From positions 62,430,211 to 62,494,210 of the forward strand of contig OZ007497.1 of NCBI GenBank assembly GCA_963931805.1: 64,000 bases of DNA, given 5' to 3'. The notes beneath the pieces were generated by a model that searched no databases, had not been told where the DNA came from, and saw only the letters and a list, made by a program, of their open reading frames with translations. Both the position numbers and the translations under genes were made by a program. The DNA comes from Microdon myrmicae (Eukaryota > Arthropoda > Insecta > Diptera > Syrphidae). Shown piece by piece: positions 36,245-48,261 of this stretch (its first letter is position 1; every line of letters begins with the position of its first letter).

Positions 36245-36800
36245 CTATGACAAAAATTAGATGTAATAATGTATGAGACGTTAAGGCATGCCACACAGGA
36301 AAAGGGGCAATCTCTGATCTATAGATGAAAAAGAATATATATTATGATGTATAGCAACAATAACAATTCATAGAGAATCTCTATGTCCAAAACATGACAC
36401 ATCAGTTTCTCACAGATTATTTTTAAAGTATCCGACTATCCTGTAGACTGTAAAAGAAGACCACGTCTTAGACGACTCACTGTAAATGCTTAGGACTTAT
36501 AGAGTGAATCCAGACACAGCTATTAATTATAATCTTCCAAATCTCAACTTTTAATAATTCTTACTTCCCTCTAAAATCGTTTTCAAAAATGTTTTTGAAA
36601 ATTTGAAATACAAAAAAAACAAATTACAGAAGTATAAATGCACGCAGTCTCTGTTTTCCACTGCAATTGGATTTTCAATAAATAAAACGCACAATTCGAA
36701 TTGACGGTCTAATAATTAATCTTTGGATTCGCTAAATGGATAATTATTCTTACGATTCGCTAAAATGACGTCAATAATTGTTGGTATTTCGTATATAATT
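36245..36800. other. AT-rich intronic sequence
   Basis: Nothing recognised. It ends at the poly(T) run (36803 onward) that marks the 3' end of the minus-strand jockey-like element. Confidence 0.5.
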
Positions 36801-36802
36801 AG

Positions 36803-36996
36803 TTTTTTTTTGTTTTTTAAACCACATTTATTTTCCTAATTTTTTTTACATGTATAATATTAGGGGTAAATGTTAAACCCTTTTCTACAATCACAGTCCT
36901 TAAATTAACTTACTGGCTCTAAGCGAGCTCTCTAAATTACACATTACAACTTGATTTTTATATATGCCTCTCGGCGTCATCTTTTTTTTTGTTTCT

Positions 36997-37063
<67 letters not shown>

Positions 37064-38493
37064 GGTCATATATTAGAGGGACTCCTCGTTTACATCTATA
37101 TGTATACATTATTATTACAATTTTTTTTTTTTCAATTATAACAAACAAAAACTTCAAAACAAAACGAATAAAACATAAAATAAGAAATAAAAAATAAAAT
37201 AAAAATAAAAGTAAATATGAAATAGGTCATAAATTAGAGGGAGTCCTCGCTTACATTATTATTACAATTTTTTTTTTTATAACAAACAAACACTTCAAAA
37301 CGAAACGAAAAGGTAAATAAATAAAAAATAAAATAGAATAGCTACAAAAAAGTAATGCGGAAAGGTTGGGCGGGGGGAGAGGGGACAAGAGGAAGGAGAG
37401 CGTTGCTCTTGAGAGGCATACTATATCTGAGGGAGTGAAATCCTCTTCTCGTTGAGAAGCCACCACCATTTGGGAGATGTTCGATCTTTGGCTGATTTAT
37501 CTTTTTCACCGATGGCCGTGCTAAAACGCATGCGGTCTGGGGCATTGGAGATATCACTATTATTGGACATCAAATGCTCTTCATGAGTGTATATCCGATG
37601 CGCACACCGGCGACAACGAAGTTGGTCGAACTCGACGAACATCCACCATTTTGTATTTCGTCAAGTTGCAATAGCTTTCCTGATGACGTACGTGCACATC
37701 GTCGGTCCTTTTTCCTCTACCAGCCGCCACGGAGTACGGACGTCCAGCCACGTGTCATCCCCGGCAAATCGATACAATTCTTATATTCAACTCTACAACT
37801 GACATCTATTTGTATTATAACTATCCCTACCCTCTCTTTATTGATTAATAAAATCCAACAACTATCATGTAGAATTTGTTTGTCTCTGGCACCACGGAGA
37901 GCGTGGTAAATAATCGGGACTCCATGCACGTCTTGGATAAGGCCTTTTTGATCCAAGAAAGGGAACGCTTCTGGGGGAAGAAACCCATTATGGTGCTTAT
38001 TCTCCAGATACATATCGTTGGGATAGAATGCTCCCGAGATAAGATTATTGTCACTGCACATTGCCCTTGCTGTGTTGACCACGAATAATTTTAATTATGA
38101 AATTGTCTATCCTATTTAATCCTGATTTGTTCTACAGGATTTTGTTGGGATAGAATTTTTTGTATTGCGACTCTGGTGTTCTATAAAGTTCGAGGCAGGA
38201 ACGCAAACACTGCCGTTCAAACACACGAAACTTCTCCATATAAAGTGGAGATATATTATACCATACTGGGCAGCCATAAACCAAAACTGGTCGGATGAGT
38301 GCCGACTACGAAATTACTTTAACTCTAGGGTTAAGAAGACTACTCCGGAATAGACTTGTTGTCATAGAATATGCGCTTTTAGCTGCGGAGAGGGACGCTT
38401 GTGCGTGTCATGTGCTTGTCAAAATATAAATACTGGTCTCTCCAGATATCAAGGTCTCTAAGTACAGTTTTCACTTGCAGTAGAAGGTTATTG
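36803..38493 (-). mobile_element. Jockey-like element A: ORF2 C-terminus and 3' UTR
   Basis: Minus strand: from about 38080, LENKHHNGFLPPEAFPFLDQ and GVPIIYHALRGARDKQIL, the C-terminal part of ORF2, matching the plus-strand copy at 55820-55950. Then a long 3' UTR with GACGCCGAGAGGCAT near 36980, AATAAATGTGG near 36830 and a terminal A run at 36803-36818. The 3' UTR holds a (TA)n run (37004-37056) and a tandem duplication (see findings). Confidence 0.8.
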
Positions 38494-40214
38494 TTACCTA
38501 CAATAGAAAAGTGTTTCCAGTTGTATTTTGTATCCCTCGAAGCCCTGGATAGGGGCGTTCTGAAAGGTCTCGGTTTTCTGGAAATTAATCTTTAAGTTCC
38601 AGTCGTCGCAAAATTGTTTTATTATGTTGAAGTCATCTTGAAGGTGCCTATTGATGACATCTATTTTTCCTCCTATGTCATCGGCGTACGCAATGGCGTT
38701 TTCGAGAGAACTCACTAGATCACTAGTGTAAATATTGAATAGAATGGGAGAATTCACAGCTCCCTGCTGTAAGCCATTTTTAATTTGGAAGGTCTTGTTG
38801 GAGAGTATGTCCCCGCATTTCACCACAAAATGTTTGTCCATTATCATATCATAAATGATGTATGATGCTGACAGATATTGCGGCATAACCAGGTTTGGTT
38901 ACTTATAGACAAGTCCTTCTAACCATACGGCGTCGAAAGCCTTTTCAAAGTCAACCAAGCAGGCGCATGTACATTGTCGTTTTGCCTTGTTCCACTGTAT
39001 ATCGGAAACAAGTTTCGTCGCTGCATGAACTGTATCATGTCGCGCTCGAAAGCCAAACTGGTTGTTGGGGATGATATCGTTTTCATCACACCAACATATC
39101 AGTGCTTTGTTTATAATTTTTTCGAATAACTTGCTGATGTTGGGAAGCAGGCTGATCGAGCGCAGATTAGCTGGATTACTCTTATCCCTACCCTTTTTGG
39201 GGATAGGGTGGACTACTGCAGTCTTCGAATGGGTTGGATAGTGTACATTGTTTAGAGCGTTGTTAAACAAGGTGGTGTATATGTTCACTGCTTCGCGGGC
39301 AAGTGCCTTAGAACCAAATTCGGAATGCTATCTATTCCAGATGATTTCTTATTTTTTATTGAGCTAAGTATTCTAAGTTCATCCTTGCGCACAAACACAT
39401 TTGTATTTTCATTTCTGACGGGAGAATCCGCCCTATTATTTTCGCCGAATGTGATGAAACTACGGTTTTGGATCGCCAGTTGTGAAGTTGATTGCGCAGC
39501 GAGCAATGTCTTTGACGGGCATTGCTTTCAATTTCAGTGTTAGCATGAACTGATTCGTTAACTCTGTACACTGCTTCGAAACAGGCTCCAATTGAATTCG
39601 CTTTCTTTTGCGGATCTTCGACTACTCTTACTTCATCATTGGAGTTGATGTGCTCTAAGGTGAGTCCTGCGTTCAGCATTATCTGGCAATTCTCGGGAGT
39701 CCGTGGAATTTGGAGACAGGGAATGTCATTGTGATCTTTTCTTCGACATATTTTCTTGATTTGTGAGAACATGTTCGGTGCGTTTGCTTAAACAGCTCGA
39801 ATTCTGTTGCTCCACTCCTCATTTATTACTGCTCGGTAATTATCCCGGATCAATTTTTGAAGATTTTCAATCAAGGACTTGATTGTTTTGATTTCATTGC
39901 TATTTGGGTCACTGAACTGCCTATAGCACAATTTCAGCTTTGAGAGCAGGGTGCTCTTTTGCCTATACAAAGCATCGATAGTTGCATATCTGTATCGGTG
40001 GGTATAGCCATCCATATGAGCTACTTTGGAGATGGAACGATTCATTGTGTTAGTAACGATATAGTTCATAGTTAGGAGGTAATGATCGATTTCATCATTA
40101 CGGAGGGTTCTATTAGTCGGTGGGTCTATGCCAATGTTGCGTAATTCTTTTTTTACTATGCGATCGAAACGCGACCAATGTGCTTTTCGGAAATCGAAAG
40201 AGTGTACCTGGTCG
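38494..40214 (-). pseudogene. Jockey-like element A: RT domain of ORF2
   Basis: Minus-strand blocks in order: YRYATIDALYRQKSTLLSKL near 39960, MFSQIKKICRRKDHNDIPCL near 39770, ELRILSSIKNKKSSGIDSI near 39370, NPANLRSISLLPNISKLFEK near 39190-39120, DFEKAFDAVW near 38950, GLQQGAVNSPILFNIYTSD near 38780-38720, AIAYADDIGG near 38690, and NLKINFQKTE near 38600. The YADD box is intact. One stop after RIRAV near 39790 and several frameshifts break the frame. Confidence 0.9.
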
Positions 40215-41593
40215 TGTGGTATTTACGTGGTATGGCAAAAATACCGGGTGCCACGGGGGTACAGGTTCACCACGCTTATCCAACGTTTTCTTCTGTCCTC
40301 TTCATTGAATTAAAACGCCGACTGTTTTTTATTTGTTCTCATTTTTATTTACTATATTAAATTAAACGATCAAACTTCCATATGAAATTCAAAGTACATC
40401 ATGTAAATCATAATTCGTTTTAGGTACACAATTCAAATAATATTAAATTAAACGATCAAACTTCCAATTGAAACTCAAAGTCGGTACAATGTGTAAAGTC
40501 GTTTTTGGTACACAATACACATAGCTTCTATTGACTCCTCGCCGGACTCTAACAACCGCAATTTTAGGCTGAATAAATTAAGTTCGAAATCATTCTTTCA
40601 CAATTAACTAAAAATTAACACTCTGATCGATTAAACGACAATGCACGCGCTGTGATGCCCCACGAGGGATGTAAATTAACGTGAGGGCGCAACCTGCCCT
40701 CACGGAATCCGAATCGTGATTACCAAGTTCATCGATGCGATAGAATACCACATATTCAATCATCGCCTCGATGACCATATATGGTAAGATACCCCTTTTG
40801 CGTTTTGTTCAACACAAAAAGGGGTTGAAATGCACACACGATGGTTGCTTTTGCTGTTCATCGTGTGTGTCCGCAAGTACACAGACACAGTATAGATCCC
40901 ATTTAAAACTCGCAGCAGGTGCGAGTATCTCAGCTAAAAAAGTGGTTGAAGTGCTTACACGATCAACGTGTGCGTAAAGCATTATTACCGATCGTGCACA
41001 TCACTTTTCCATAAAAGGATATGTTTAATCGACCATCATGGTGTAGAACTTCACGCCGCTTGGGCGCGCGTTGCCGGCGTCCTCTGGTATGAATCGCCAT
41101 GCGCGTGTGTGCGAAAATGCTTTCGTCTCATGCGCATGGATAATGTCAGGGAACCATGTCGACCACGTGATGTTGTATCGAGCCGTATTTCAGGGGCATA
41201 TCGCTGGTGCCAACAAATTCGCTTGTCGGTCGGGTGGTCGTTCGATGTGGGCAAAGACGACCACAAAAAGGAAGAAATATCTCCTGTGGTGTGTGGTAGA
41301 CATATTAGGAGGTACTTCTTTGATACTTGTTGGGCAATGTTGATTGCTGTATGTACAACCGGATTTGCCTTTTAGGAACTTGGTGCGTTTCGCACGACTA
41401 TGCCCTTGTGGCGAATGTCCGTTGTTGCTGATGTATTTTTTTATGTCAGCAGACATTATATTTCACAGGTTTTCTGTGGTTATGGTTTGACTAAGGCAGG
41501 TAAGTACGTGCTTTTTATGAAATAGGACGCGCGTGGAAATGGTTACCTGGTGGTAGATGAGCAGGTAAGCAGTGGCGTTCGAAAGAAGCCACA
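40215..41593 (-). mobile_element. Solo LTR in jockey-like element A, TSD GTCG
   Basis: Minus-strand 1379-bp unit: starts TGTGGCTTCTTTCGAACGCC at 41593 and ends TACCACA-type sequence at 40215, flanked by GTCG at 40211-40214 and 41594-41597. Deleting it with one GTCG restores an open ORF2 reading ..LREQYDQVHSFDFRKAHWS. Same subfamily as 21453-22741 and 48622-49801. Poly(A)-signal-like AATAAA (minus) lies near 40350. Confidence 0.93.
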
Positions 41594-42300
41594 GTCGTAC
41601 TGCTCACGTAGATGGTAGTCGTTTGGCACGTGTATTACGGCTCCAAGTCCGTAATGATCGCTATCGTATTCAATTGTGCGAAGACAATTTCGAGTAGTTA
41701 CCTCGGTATCTGGTAACTGAATTCGATCATCTGTCATAAGTAAATCCAGGAAGGAGTTACCTCTTGGATAAGACGGTGTACTTGTAGCGTACAATTCTAG
41801 TTTATGCTCGATCGTATTTGTTTGCCACCAATCAAACAAGGCATTGCCTCTGGTGTTTGAGGTCAGATTACCCCAGGCACTGCGCTTGGCGTTAAAATCA
41901 CCCGCCATTCAAAAGTAATTGTTTTCCGAATCTAACTTGAGACTTCGGAAAAGCGTATCGATTTCACTGATAAATTGGGTACCTTGAACAGATTCAGGAG
42001 CGTAAGCAGCGACTATATATAGATGCCTTTGACTTTTTAGAGGAATATCTAAAATGCATGCCTCTAGCACCTGGAAGTTGTGTACTTCCGTGCGGTAAAC
42101 GACCTTATGGTGAAGACCTTTCTTAACTAAGATAGCGACCCCACCCCCTCGAGTAGAGTGTGGTCGATCTCGTCTAATTCTGTTATAATTTTTTGTAGCC
42201 CAGTTTGTGCCTTTGGTTTAGCTTAGTTTCGTTAGCCAAGAGCACATCTGGGCTTTCGGCTTGGAGCAGATTGCCTAAATTATCCCTTCTTTCGATGTGG
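41594..42300 (-). pseudogene. Jockey-like element A: endonuclease domain of ORF2
   Basis: Minus-strand blocks: ESPDVLLANE near 42260, RRSRGGGVAILVKKGLHHKV near 42150, LYIVAAYAPESVQGTQFISE near 42020, then MAGDFNAKRSAWGN near 41900 (GDFN-AKR-WG endonuclease motif), NSFLDLLMTDDRIQLP near 41750 and EYDSDHYGLGAVI near 41660 (SDH catalytic motif). A stop just before MAGDFN splits it. It continues into the RT after the solo LTR. Confidence 0.9.
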
Positions 42301-42342
42301 ATTAGTGAATTTACATTCACAGCTATAATTTTTAGGTTAAGT

Positions 42343-43420
42343 TCAGACGGAGGGTTGAAGATTTTGATGTGGAGAGTTATTTGCGAACAGGGTTGAATAG
42401 AGAGTATCTATTCGTGCTCTTTGTTCAGTCAGTGTTCTTTGAAATTCGGCAAATTGTCCTTGCATGGTTAATAACATTGTTATTATTTCTGAATGTGCCA
42501 CTGGTGCAGGCATTCTTCCATTACTATATGTATGTTCCATGGATGCTGGTTGCTTAGGAGCACCGGTCATTTGTGCATATGACACACAAGGAGCCACGAA
42601 ATTGTTGTAAGGACGAGTTTTCATTTTTTTCTCTTCTTCAACCTGTTTCCTTTTGCATTCCAATTTTTATTTCATTTGTTGAAATTTAAGACATCCTCTA
42701 AAATTTGCAGTGTGACCTGTATTTTGGGTCAACTCCTTTTAGGAGCATGGAGATTATTTTCTCCGATTTCGGGGTGTACGTGTAGTACTCGCTTTTTGTC
42801 CTACCCAAAGCAGTCATTACTTTGCGATAACCTTCAATATCATCGCACATTAATTTTATTTTGGAATTATTAATTTTTTTCGTTTTGAAATTCTTGCAAG
42901 TTAACTCACCTAATTTTATAACGTCCTTTGTTTCCATGGACGTAAGTATCACAGGCGGCGCCTTTTCCTTTTTGTTGTTGTATTTTCTTTCCTTTGTTGT
43001 TGCTGCATTAGGTCTTTTAATTTGAGGATGGATTCTTTTTGTTTTTTCAGTTCCTCTTTTTTGTTGTCGATATCCGCAAGGAGTTTATCCAGTTCCGCTG
43101 TATCTGTTGCCCTACCTGTGAGACTGTTGTCTTCATCAGCAAGTAATTCAATTTCACTTGGGTCGAGGTCAACCAATTCATTGAATTGGTTGCCTGCTCC
43201 AGTGTATTCAATTTTCTTTTCTTTCGCATTTTTATCGCCATCTGTATTTGGCTTGCGCCGCTTCGTCATAAGACTCGGCTGTCGCTCGAGTCGGTGCCGT
43301 GTCATTGCCAAATGTACGTTTCTTTTCTTTAATGTGCCGATGATGATGGTCGAGTAGGTCGGCACTGCTCTATGTCACGTTGACTGTTTATTTTTTTGTT
43401 TTTTTTTTTATGACTGTTCT
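42343..43420 (-). pseudogene. Jockey-like element A: ORF1 (Gag-like)
   Basis: Minus strand in three frames: 43365-42949 with GAGNQFNELVDLDPSEIELL, ELDKLLADIDNKKEELKKQ and a Lys/Arg/Gln-rich end; 42952-42698 with MILTSMETKDVIKLGELTC and YYTYTPKSEKIISMLLKG (RNA-binding-like domain); 42663-42343 with YNNFVAPCVSYAQMTG and QFAEFQRTLTEQRARID. Compared with element B (50648-54420) the zinc-knuckle part between ISMLLKGVDPKYRSHCKF and YNNFVAP is missing. Coiled-coil-like N-terminus. Confidence 0.85.
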
Positions 43421-43667
43421 TGATGACGGCTACACTGTGTGATAACACACACACACGTACGCACTACACCGTTCAATATTTAATAATATGCTATACAGCC
43501 GTTCTCAGTGACGGCCACACTGTTCGCCCAATTTACACTTCCGCACACACGTGCAAACAAAATGGACGCGGGACAGGGCGATAGGATGATCCGTACCGTT
43601 CGAACGTTGATGTTGAATGATGCGTATATTATTAGTCCTTTGTATAACATTAACACCAAGCGATATA

Positions 43668-44180
43668 CGAGGGCAGTTTGATAAGTCGGTGACTTTTCGA
43701 ATTTCCCGCGCAGTAACTTTAAATACAACACTGTTCCCATATAAAAAGACCAGTGTCAAAGTTTGAGGAACTTGCGTCATTTAGTTTGTGTTTGACAGCC
43801 GTTGAAAGCAGACAGTTTCGTGAATTTGAACGAAAATGGAAAAAAGCGAATTTTATGTGCTGATTAAACATAATCAAGGTAAATCCATAAATTGGGCTTC
43901 GAACAGCTACCCCATCCAGCATATTCTCCAGATTTATCTCCCGGCGACTATTTCCTGTTTCCAAACCTGAAGATATGTCTGGGCGGTAAAAGATTTGAGT
44001 CGAATGAAAAATCGAACGCCTATTATGAGGTCCTAGAGGGAACCTGTTATTTGAAAGGAATAAAAAAAAAGGAAAACACGCTGGACTATATCGAGCTAGG
44101 AGAAGACTATGTTGATTTGCTTATTCGCCGAGAAAAATATATTTTATTCAAAAAGTCACTTACTTACCAAGCTGGCCCCG
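43668..44180 (+). mobile_element. mariner, internally deleted
   Basis: TA at 43666-43667 and 44181-44182 flank inverted ends CGAGGGCAGTTTGATAAGT and CGGGGCCAGCTTGGTAAGT (minus). The plus strand starts MEKSEFYVLIKHNQGKS near 43835, then jumps by deletion to the C-terminal LPHPAYSPDLSPGDYFLF and GGKRFESNEK, ending near GEDYVDLLIRREKYILF. About 513 bp remain of about 1.3 kb; catalytic residues 1 and 2 are gone. Confidence 0.88.
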
Positions 44181-44316
44181 TAGTAACCATTTTTATAAAG
44201 GCATCATCATTGTTAAAGTTCGACAATTGTTAACGTTTGAAAAATGAAGAATATCCACAATAAGCGAATGAATTGTTGTGATCAGAATGTAGTTTGTATG
44301 TTTGTATGTACTTAGT

Positions 44317-45120
44317 TTATCCCTCATTAAAGTGCAGTCCCAGTTTTTGTGCCGCCTGCTCGATCTGGGTGAAGGAGTCCTGTACAGCCGATTCGGTTAT
44401 ACCGATGAAGTCGATGTCATCTGCGTAGGCAAGTATCTGGCTGAACTTGCTGTCAATAGTCCATCTTGTTGTAACGCCAGAGTCACGGATTGCTTTCTCC
44501 AACGCCAGGTTGAAGAGAAGGCAGGCCAGACCGTCCCCTTGTCGAAGTCCATTAAAGATTTTTATTGATTTGGACAGCAATCCCGCTATTCTTACTTGAC
44601 TAGTTACGTTGGTCATGGTCAACCTACAAAGTCGTATCAATTTGTTTGGAATGCCAAACTCTCTCATGGCATTATATAGTTCTACCCTGGCTATGCTGTC
44701 GTAGGTGGCCCTAAAGTCTATGAATAGATGATTTAATGGAATGTTAAATTCCAGACATTTTTCCATCGCCTGGCTAAGGGTGAATATCTGATTATTCGCT
44801 GATTTGCCTGGGATGAAGCCACTCTGATATTGACCAGTGATGACTTTAGCGTATGGGGCTATCTGATCTTGTAGGATAGAGGAGAGTTTCTTATAGGCGG
44901 TACTCAGCAATGTTATACCCCCATAGTTGCTGCACACTGTGGTATCTCCTTTCTTATGTATGTGGCAAATTATTCCGCGACGCCAATCTTCCGGCATCTT
45001 CTCTTGTTCCCATACGTGCACCATGATCTCATGAATTGCGTGATGTAACGCTGTCCCTCCTTGTTTGATCAGCTCAGTTGGTATGCCATCAGGTCCGGGG
45101 ACGTCATTTCATTTGAGCTG
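44317..45120 (-). pseudogene. RTE-type non-LTR element: RT domain
   Basis: A 235-codon minus-strand frame (45024-44317): EKMPEDWRRGIICHIHKKGD, SNYGGITLLSTAYKKLSSIL, GFIPGKSANNQIFTLSQAM, NHLFIDFRATYDSI, NGLRQGDGLACLLFNLALEK, ILAYADDIDFIG. All RT blocks to YADD are present; F/YADD is intact but the C-terminal third is absent (compare 3418-3960). An RTE-like clade is my reading from block order and the neighbouring endonuclease. Confidence 0.88.
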
Positions 45121-46330
45121 TCTTATGGCTTTGACTGTTTCCTCAATGCTTGGTGCGGGCAGGATTTGGTTTTGATCTTTCATTGGTGTAGCCTCCAATT
45201 CTTTTGTAAGCTGACCATTTAGCAATTCATTGAAGTGCACTATAAGACTATTGCATTGCCCGGTATGCAGCACTCTTACGTTCAGTCGCTAGTTTGCATT
45301 CATCATCAAAACAGTCGCCCTGATCTCTATGACTACTGCCTAAGATGGAGTTGGCAGTCCTAATGACAGTATTCCTATGGCGTGTACATTTCTTTTCTAC
45401 GAGAAAGGACTTATTGTCCCTCGATCAAGCTCTTCGATGGCGAGTTTTAACGCATGACCAAAGGTGTTGCAGGTGTTCTCAATGCGTAAGGCAGCAATGT
45501 TGATCCGAATCTGATCCGCGGATGCAAAACTTGTCCATAAGGCAATCAGCGTTATACCAAAAAATATAGTCATCCGAATCGACGTTGGCACCTCGGTACG
45601 TTCGTACCGTCATCAGGCTCGAGCAGTGGCGGTGATCTATCAACCCGTGGTCAATTTGGTTGCGAGTGTCTCCATCAGGTGATACCCAGGTGGGTTTGTG
45701 GATATCTTTACGCGGAAACCTGGTACTTGCAACGACCAAGTTTTTTGATGCTGCCAGTTCGATGACCCGTAGTCCATTGTCATTACTGTTCTCATGCAAA
45801 GTATGGGAGCCTGCGTAGTGCGTCAAAACAGGCTCCCGACCTATTTTCGCATTCAAATCACCAAGAACGATTTTCACATCGTATCTTGGGCAGGCATTGA
45901 GGGCCCGTTCGACGTTCTCGTAGAATTCTTATCTTTCCTAGTTTAGGGGACTCCTCTGTAGGTCCGTGAACGAGTATCAGGCTAATGTTCTTAAACTTGC
46001 CTCGCACGCGAAGAAAGCATAGGCTTTCGTTTATTGCATTAAAGCCGATAATGGCAAGCTTCAGTTTTTGGCTGACTAGAAAGCCTACCCCGAGCACATG
46101 GTGTTTTGAATGACAGCTGTAATAAATGTCATACTCGTTTCTTTGAATAACTTATTTCTTGTAATGCTGTTATATCAGCCTTATATTCGGAGAGGGCATC
46201 GGATAGCTGCTGTCCAGCTCGAGCTCCGTATAATGAGTGGACGTTCCATGAGAAAATTCTCAAATCGTTTAGCCATTTTCGTTTCCGTGGTCGTCATCGT
46301 GTATCCGGTCCGTACCCAAGGCTTGTTAAA
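45121..46330 (-). pseudogene. RTE-type element: endonuclease domain and 5' end
   Basis: Minus strand from 46270: LRIFSWNVHSLYGARAGQQL, EYKADITALQEI, then LVHGPTEESPKLGK near 45970, MKIVLGDLNAKIGREPVL near 45870 and FPRKDIHKPTWVSPDGDTRN near 45710 with QIDHGLI following. This is an AP-type endonuclease (LGDLNAK, TRNQIDH) of the kind annotated in insects as craniofacial development protein 2-like. It lies directly upstream of the RT at 44317-45120. Stops and frameshifts present. Confidence 0.85.
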
Positions 46331-46600
46331 TCTTCCATAATAATTTGTTTTTCCGGGCAAGGTTATTAGCCCGGCGCCAACCTTTCTCAGAATATAGCTG
46401 CCTGCATTGGTTCACTGCTTGGCGAGTGCCAAAGTAGCTATGCAGGGTCTCACATGCAGACTGCATGTCAACTTGGATTTAACAGGGACAAAGATCGTCC
46501 TGGCCCTCGCCGGGTTGAAAGCAAACAGAGACTTTGCCCTGTATGTTCGCTCCTATCCCCTCAATTTACAAGGCGTATATTCATCCTAAAATAGAGCTCA
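46331..46600 (-). repeat. RTE 5' region shared with the SINE and the 18158 derivative
   Basis: On the minus strand, CGGCGAGGGCCAGGACGATC, TTGACATGCAGTCT and TAGCTACTTTGGCAC match 18280-18470. TTGCCCGGAAAAACAAATTA and GGAAGATTTAACAAGCC match the SINE body at 19420-19490 and 8320-8375. It is contiguous with the RTE endonuclease start. Confidence 0.75.
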
Positions 46601-46608
46601 ACTCCCAA

Positions 46609-47189
46609 TGTGGTGTAACAACACACCCACGAAATGACCATGGTGAATCATATCAAGTAAATCAATATGCCCTTGTCAGAATTAGCAAGTTTCACATAAC
46701 CAGCATTCGTTGCCGACCATAATTCAAAGTCGATTCTTTTCATTGAGTAAAAGAAACGAATTGCTCCGGTTACGATTTGTAAGAATCAAATGACAATCGT
46801 TTGCGAGCTTGCCGCTGGTAAATGATTCACAAATTAATTGGGTCAAATCGTGTCATTGTTCTTACACTATGCACCAAGCTGGTGATAGAGAATAGAATAG
46901 CATAATAAGCAATTTGTATTTGAGTGAATTACGAATTAAGTGTGAAACGGCTTATGAAGCAAAATTTGTATGAGTAGATTAAGAAATTCGTGAATAATGA
47001 AGTGATTGATTGGGAGTATAAATACCCCAGCAATTTCAATAATAAATTAATCAAAAACCAATCGTGTATTTGATTCATAAACTGCGGCGCTCTACGCTAT
47101 CCATTTGTAGCGAGCTGCGCTTAAACAGCAAACATTAGGGAAGTTAGGTTGTAGATAAACTTTCTAGGATAAAGCTTACATACCGGTCA
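46609..47189 (+). mobile_element. Short solo LTR, 5-bp TSD CCCAA
   Basis: A 581-bp TG...CA unit, TGTGGTGTAACAACACACCC to CATACCGGTCA, flanked by CCCAA at 46604-46608 and 47190-47194. A TATA-like GAGTATAAATACCC at 47017-47030 and AATAAATTAATC at 47040 give promoter and poly(A) signals in the right order. It is a different family from the 1.2-1.6 kb LTRs, which make 4-bp duplications. Confidence 0.78.
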
Positions 47190-47194
47190 CCCAA

Positions 47195-48261
47195 AATATA
47201 TTACAATAAATATATTCTATGTTGATCAGGTCCGCATATACCACATGGCGATCCTGCTTCATTACAGGTCAGGCACATCAAAAACTTGTTTATAGTAAGA
47301 AACGTCGAGCTCTTAAAAATAGCCATCTACTGCAGACATCACCCCTTCATCGTTGGCAAATCTTTTAACACCGACCCATTTCTTCAAGTTTAGAAAGATA
47401 AAATAGTCCGGGGGTACTAAATCTGGCGAATGGGGTGCATGAGGAAGTTATTCGTGCCCCGAATCAGTGATTCTGGCCACTGCAATAACGGATATGTAAA
47501 CAGGAGCAATGTCGTGATGGAACAATACATTCTTTTACGCCAAATGTGGCCTTGTTTCCCTAATTCCATCACTCAACCGCCGCAACAAGTTCACATAATA
47601 GCCACGGCTTTTTTTTTTTTTCCTTTTCAAGATAAGCAATGAAAATTATACCCCACGCATTCCAAAAAACGGAAGCCATAACCTTGCCTGCAGATGAAAC
47701 CGATTCTCCGCCTTCAGCCCATTGTTTTGACTATTCCTTCGTCTCGGGTGTGTAGTGATGGACCCATGTTTCATCCATAGGTGTGAACTGACGTAAAAGC
47801 TGGGCTTTGTTGGGGCGAAACATGGCCAAACACTGGATTGAAACATCCTCAGGGTGCTGACTTTTTCGTTTGTGAGCAAACGCGACCCCATCTGGCACAA
47901 AGCTTTCTCATATCCAAATGTTCAGTCAATATGCGCAGTACAGCACTTTTTGAATCACCTGTCATTTCTACTAAGTCGCGCACTTCTAGTCGACGGTTAT
48001 CCAATACCATTTTGCGGATTCTTTTTTACCATTTCTGGAGGAGTTGCCTTATTTGGTCGACGCGATGTTCGTCTTCGCAGCTCGTATGGCCTCGTTTAAA
48101 CTCTGCCACCCAATATTTCACTATGGAAAACGGAGGTGCAGACTGCAGACTCCTCCAAAGTAGAATCTAGCTCGGCTTTGATATCGGTTGTACTAAGTCC
48201 TTTCAAATGAAAATATTGAATCACGTAACGATGACCAACTTTTTTCATGTTAACAAATTCA
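47195..48261 (-). pseudogene. mariner transposase fossil
   Basis: Minus-strand fragments in order: KKVGHRYVIQYFHLKGLST near 48245, KAELDSTLEESAV near 48170, RMFQSSVWPCFAPTKPSF near 47830, HHYTPETKEQSKQWAEG near 47745-47700, KVMASVFWNAWG near 47670, HSPDLVPPDYFIFLNLKKW near 47430-47380, AVDGYF near 47320. The order matches a full mariner ORF, but many frameshifts remove any function. No convincing inverted ends were found. Confidence 0.82.

Noticed and set aside
37004..37056. CRISPR-like or structured repeat array
   Set aside because: It is a plain (TA)n microsatellite in a eukaryotic LINE 3' UTR, with no spacers.
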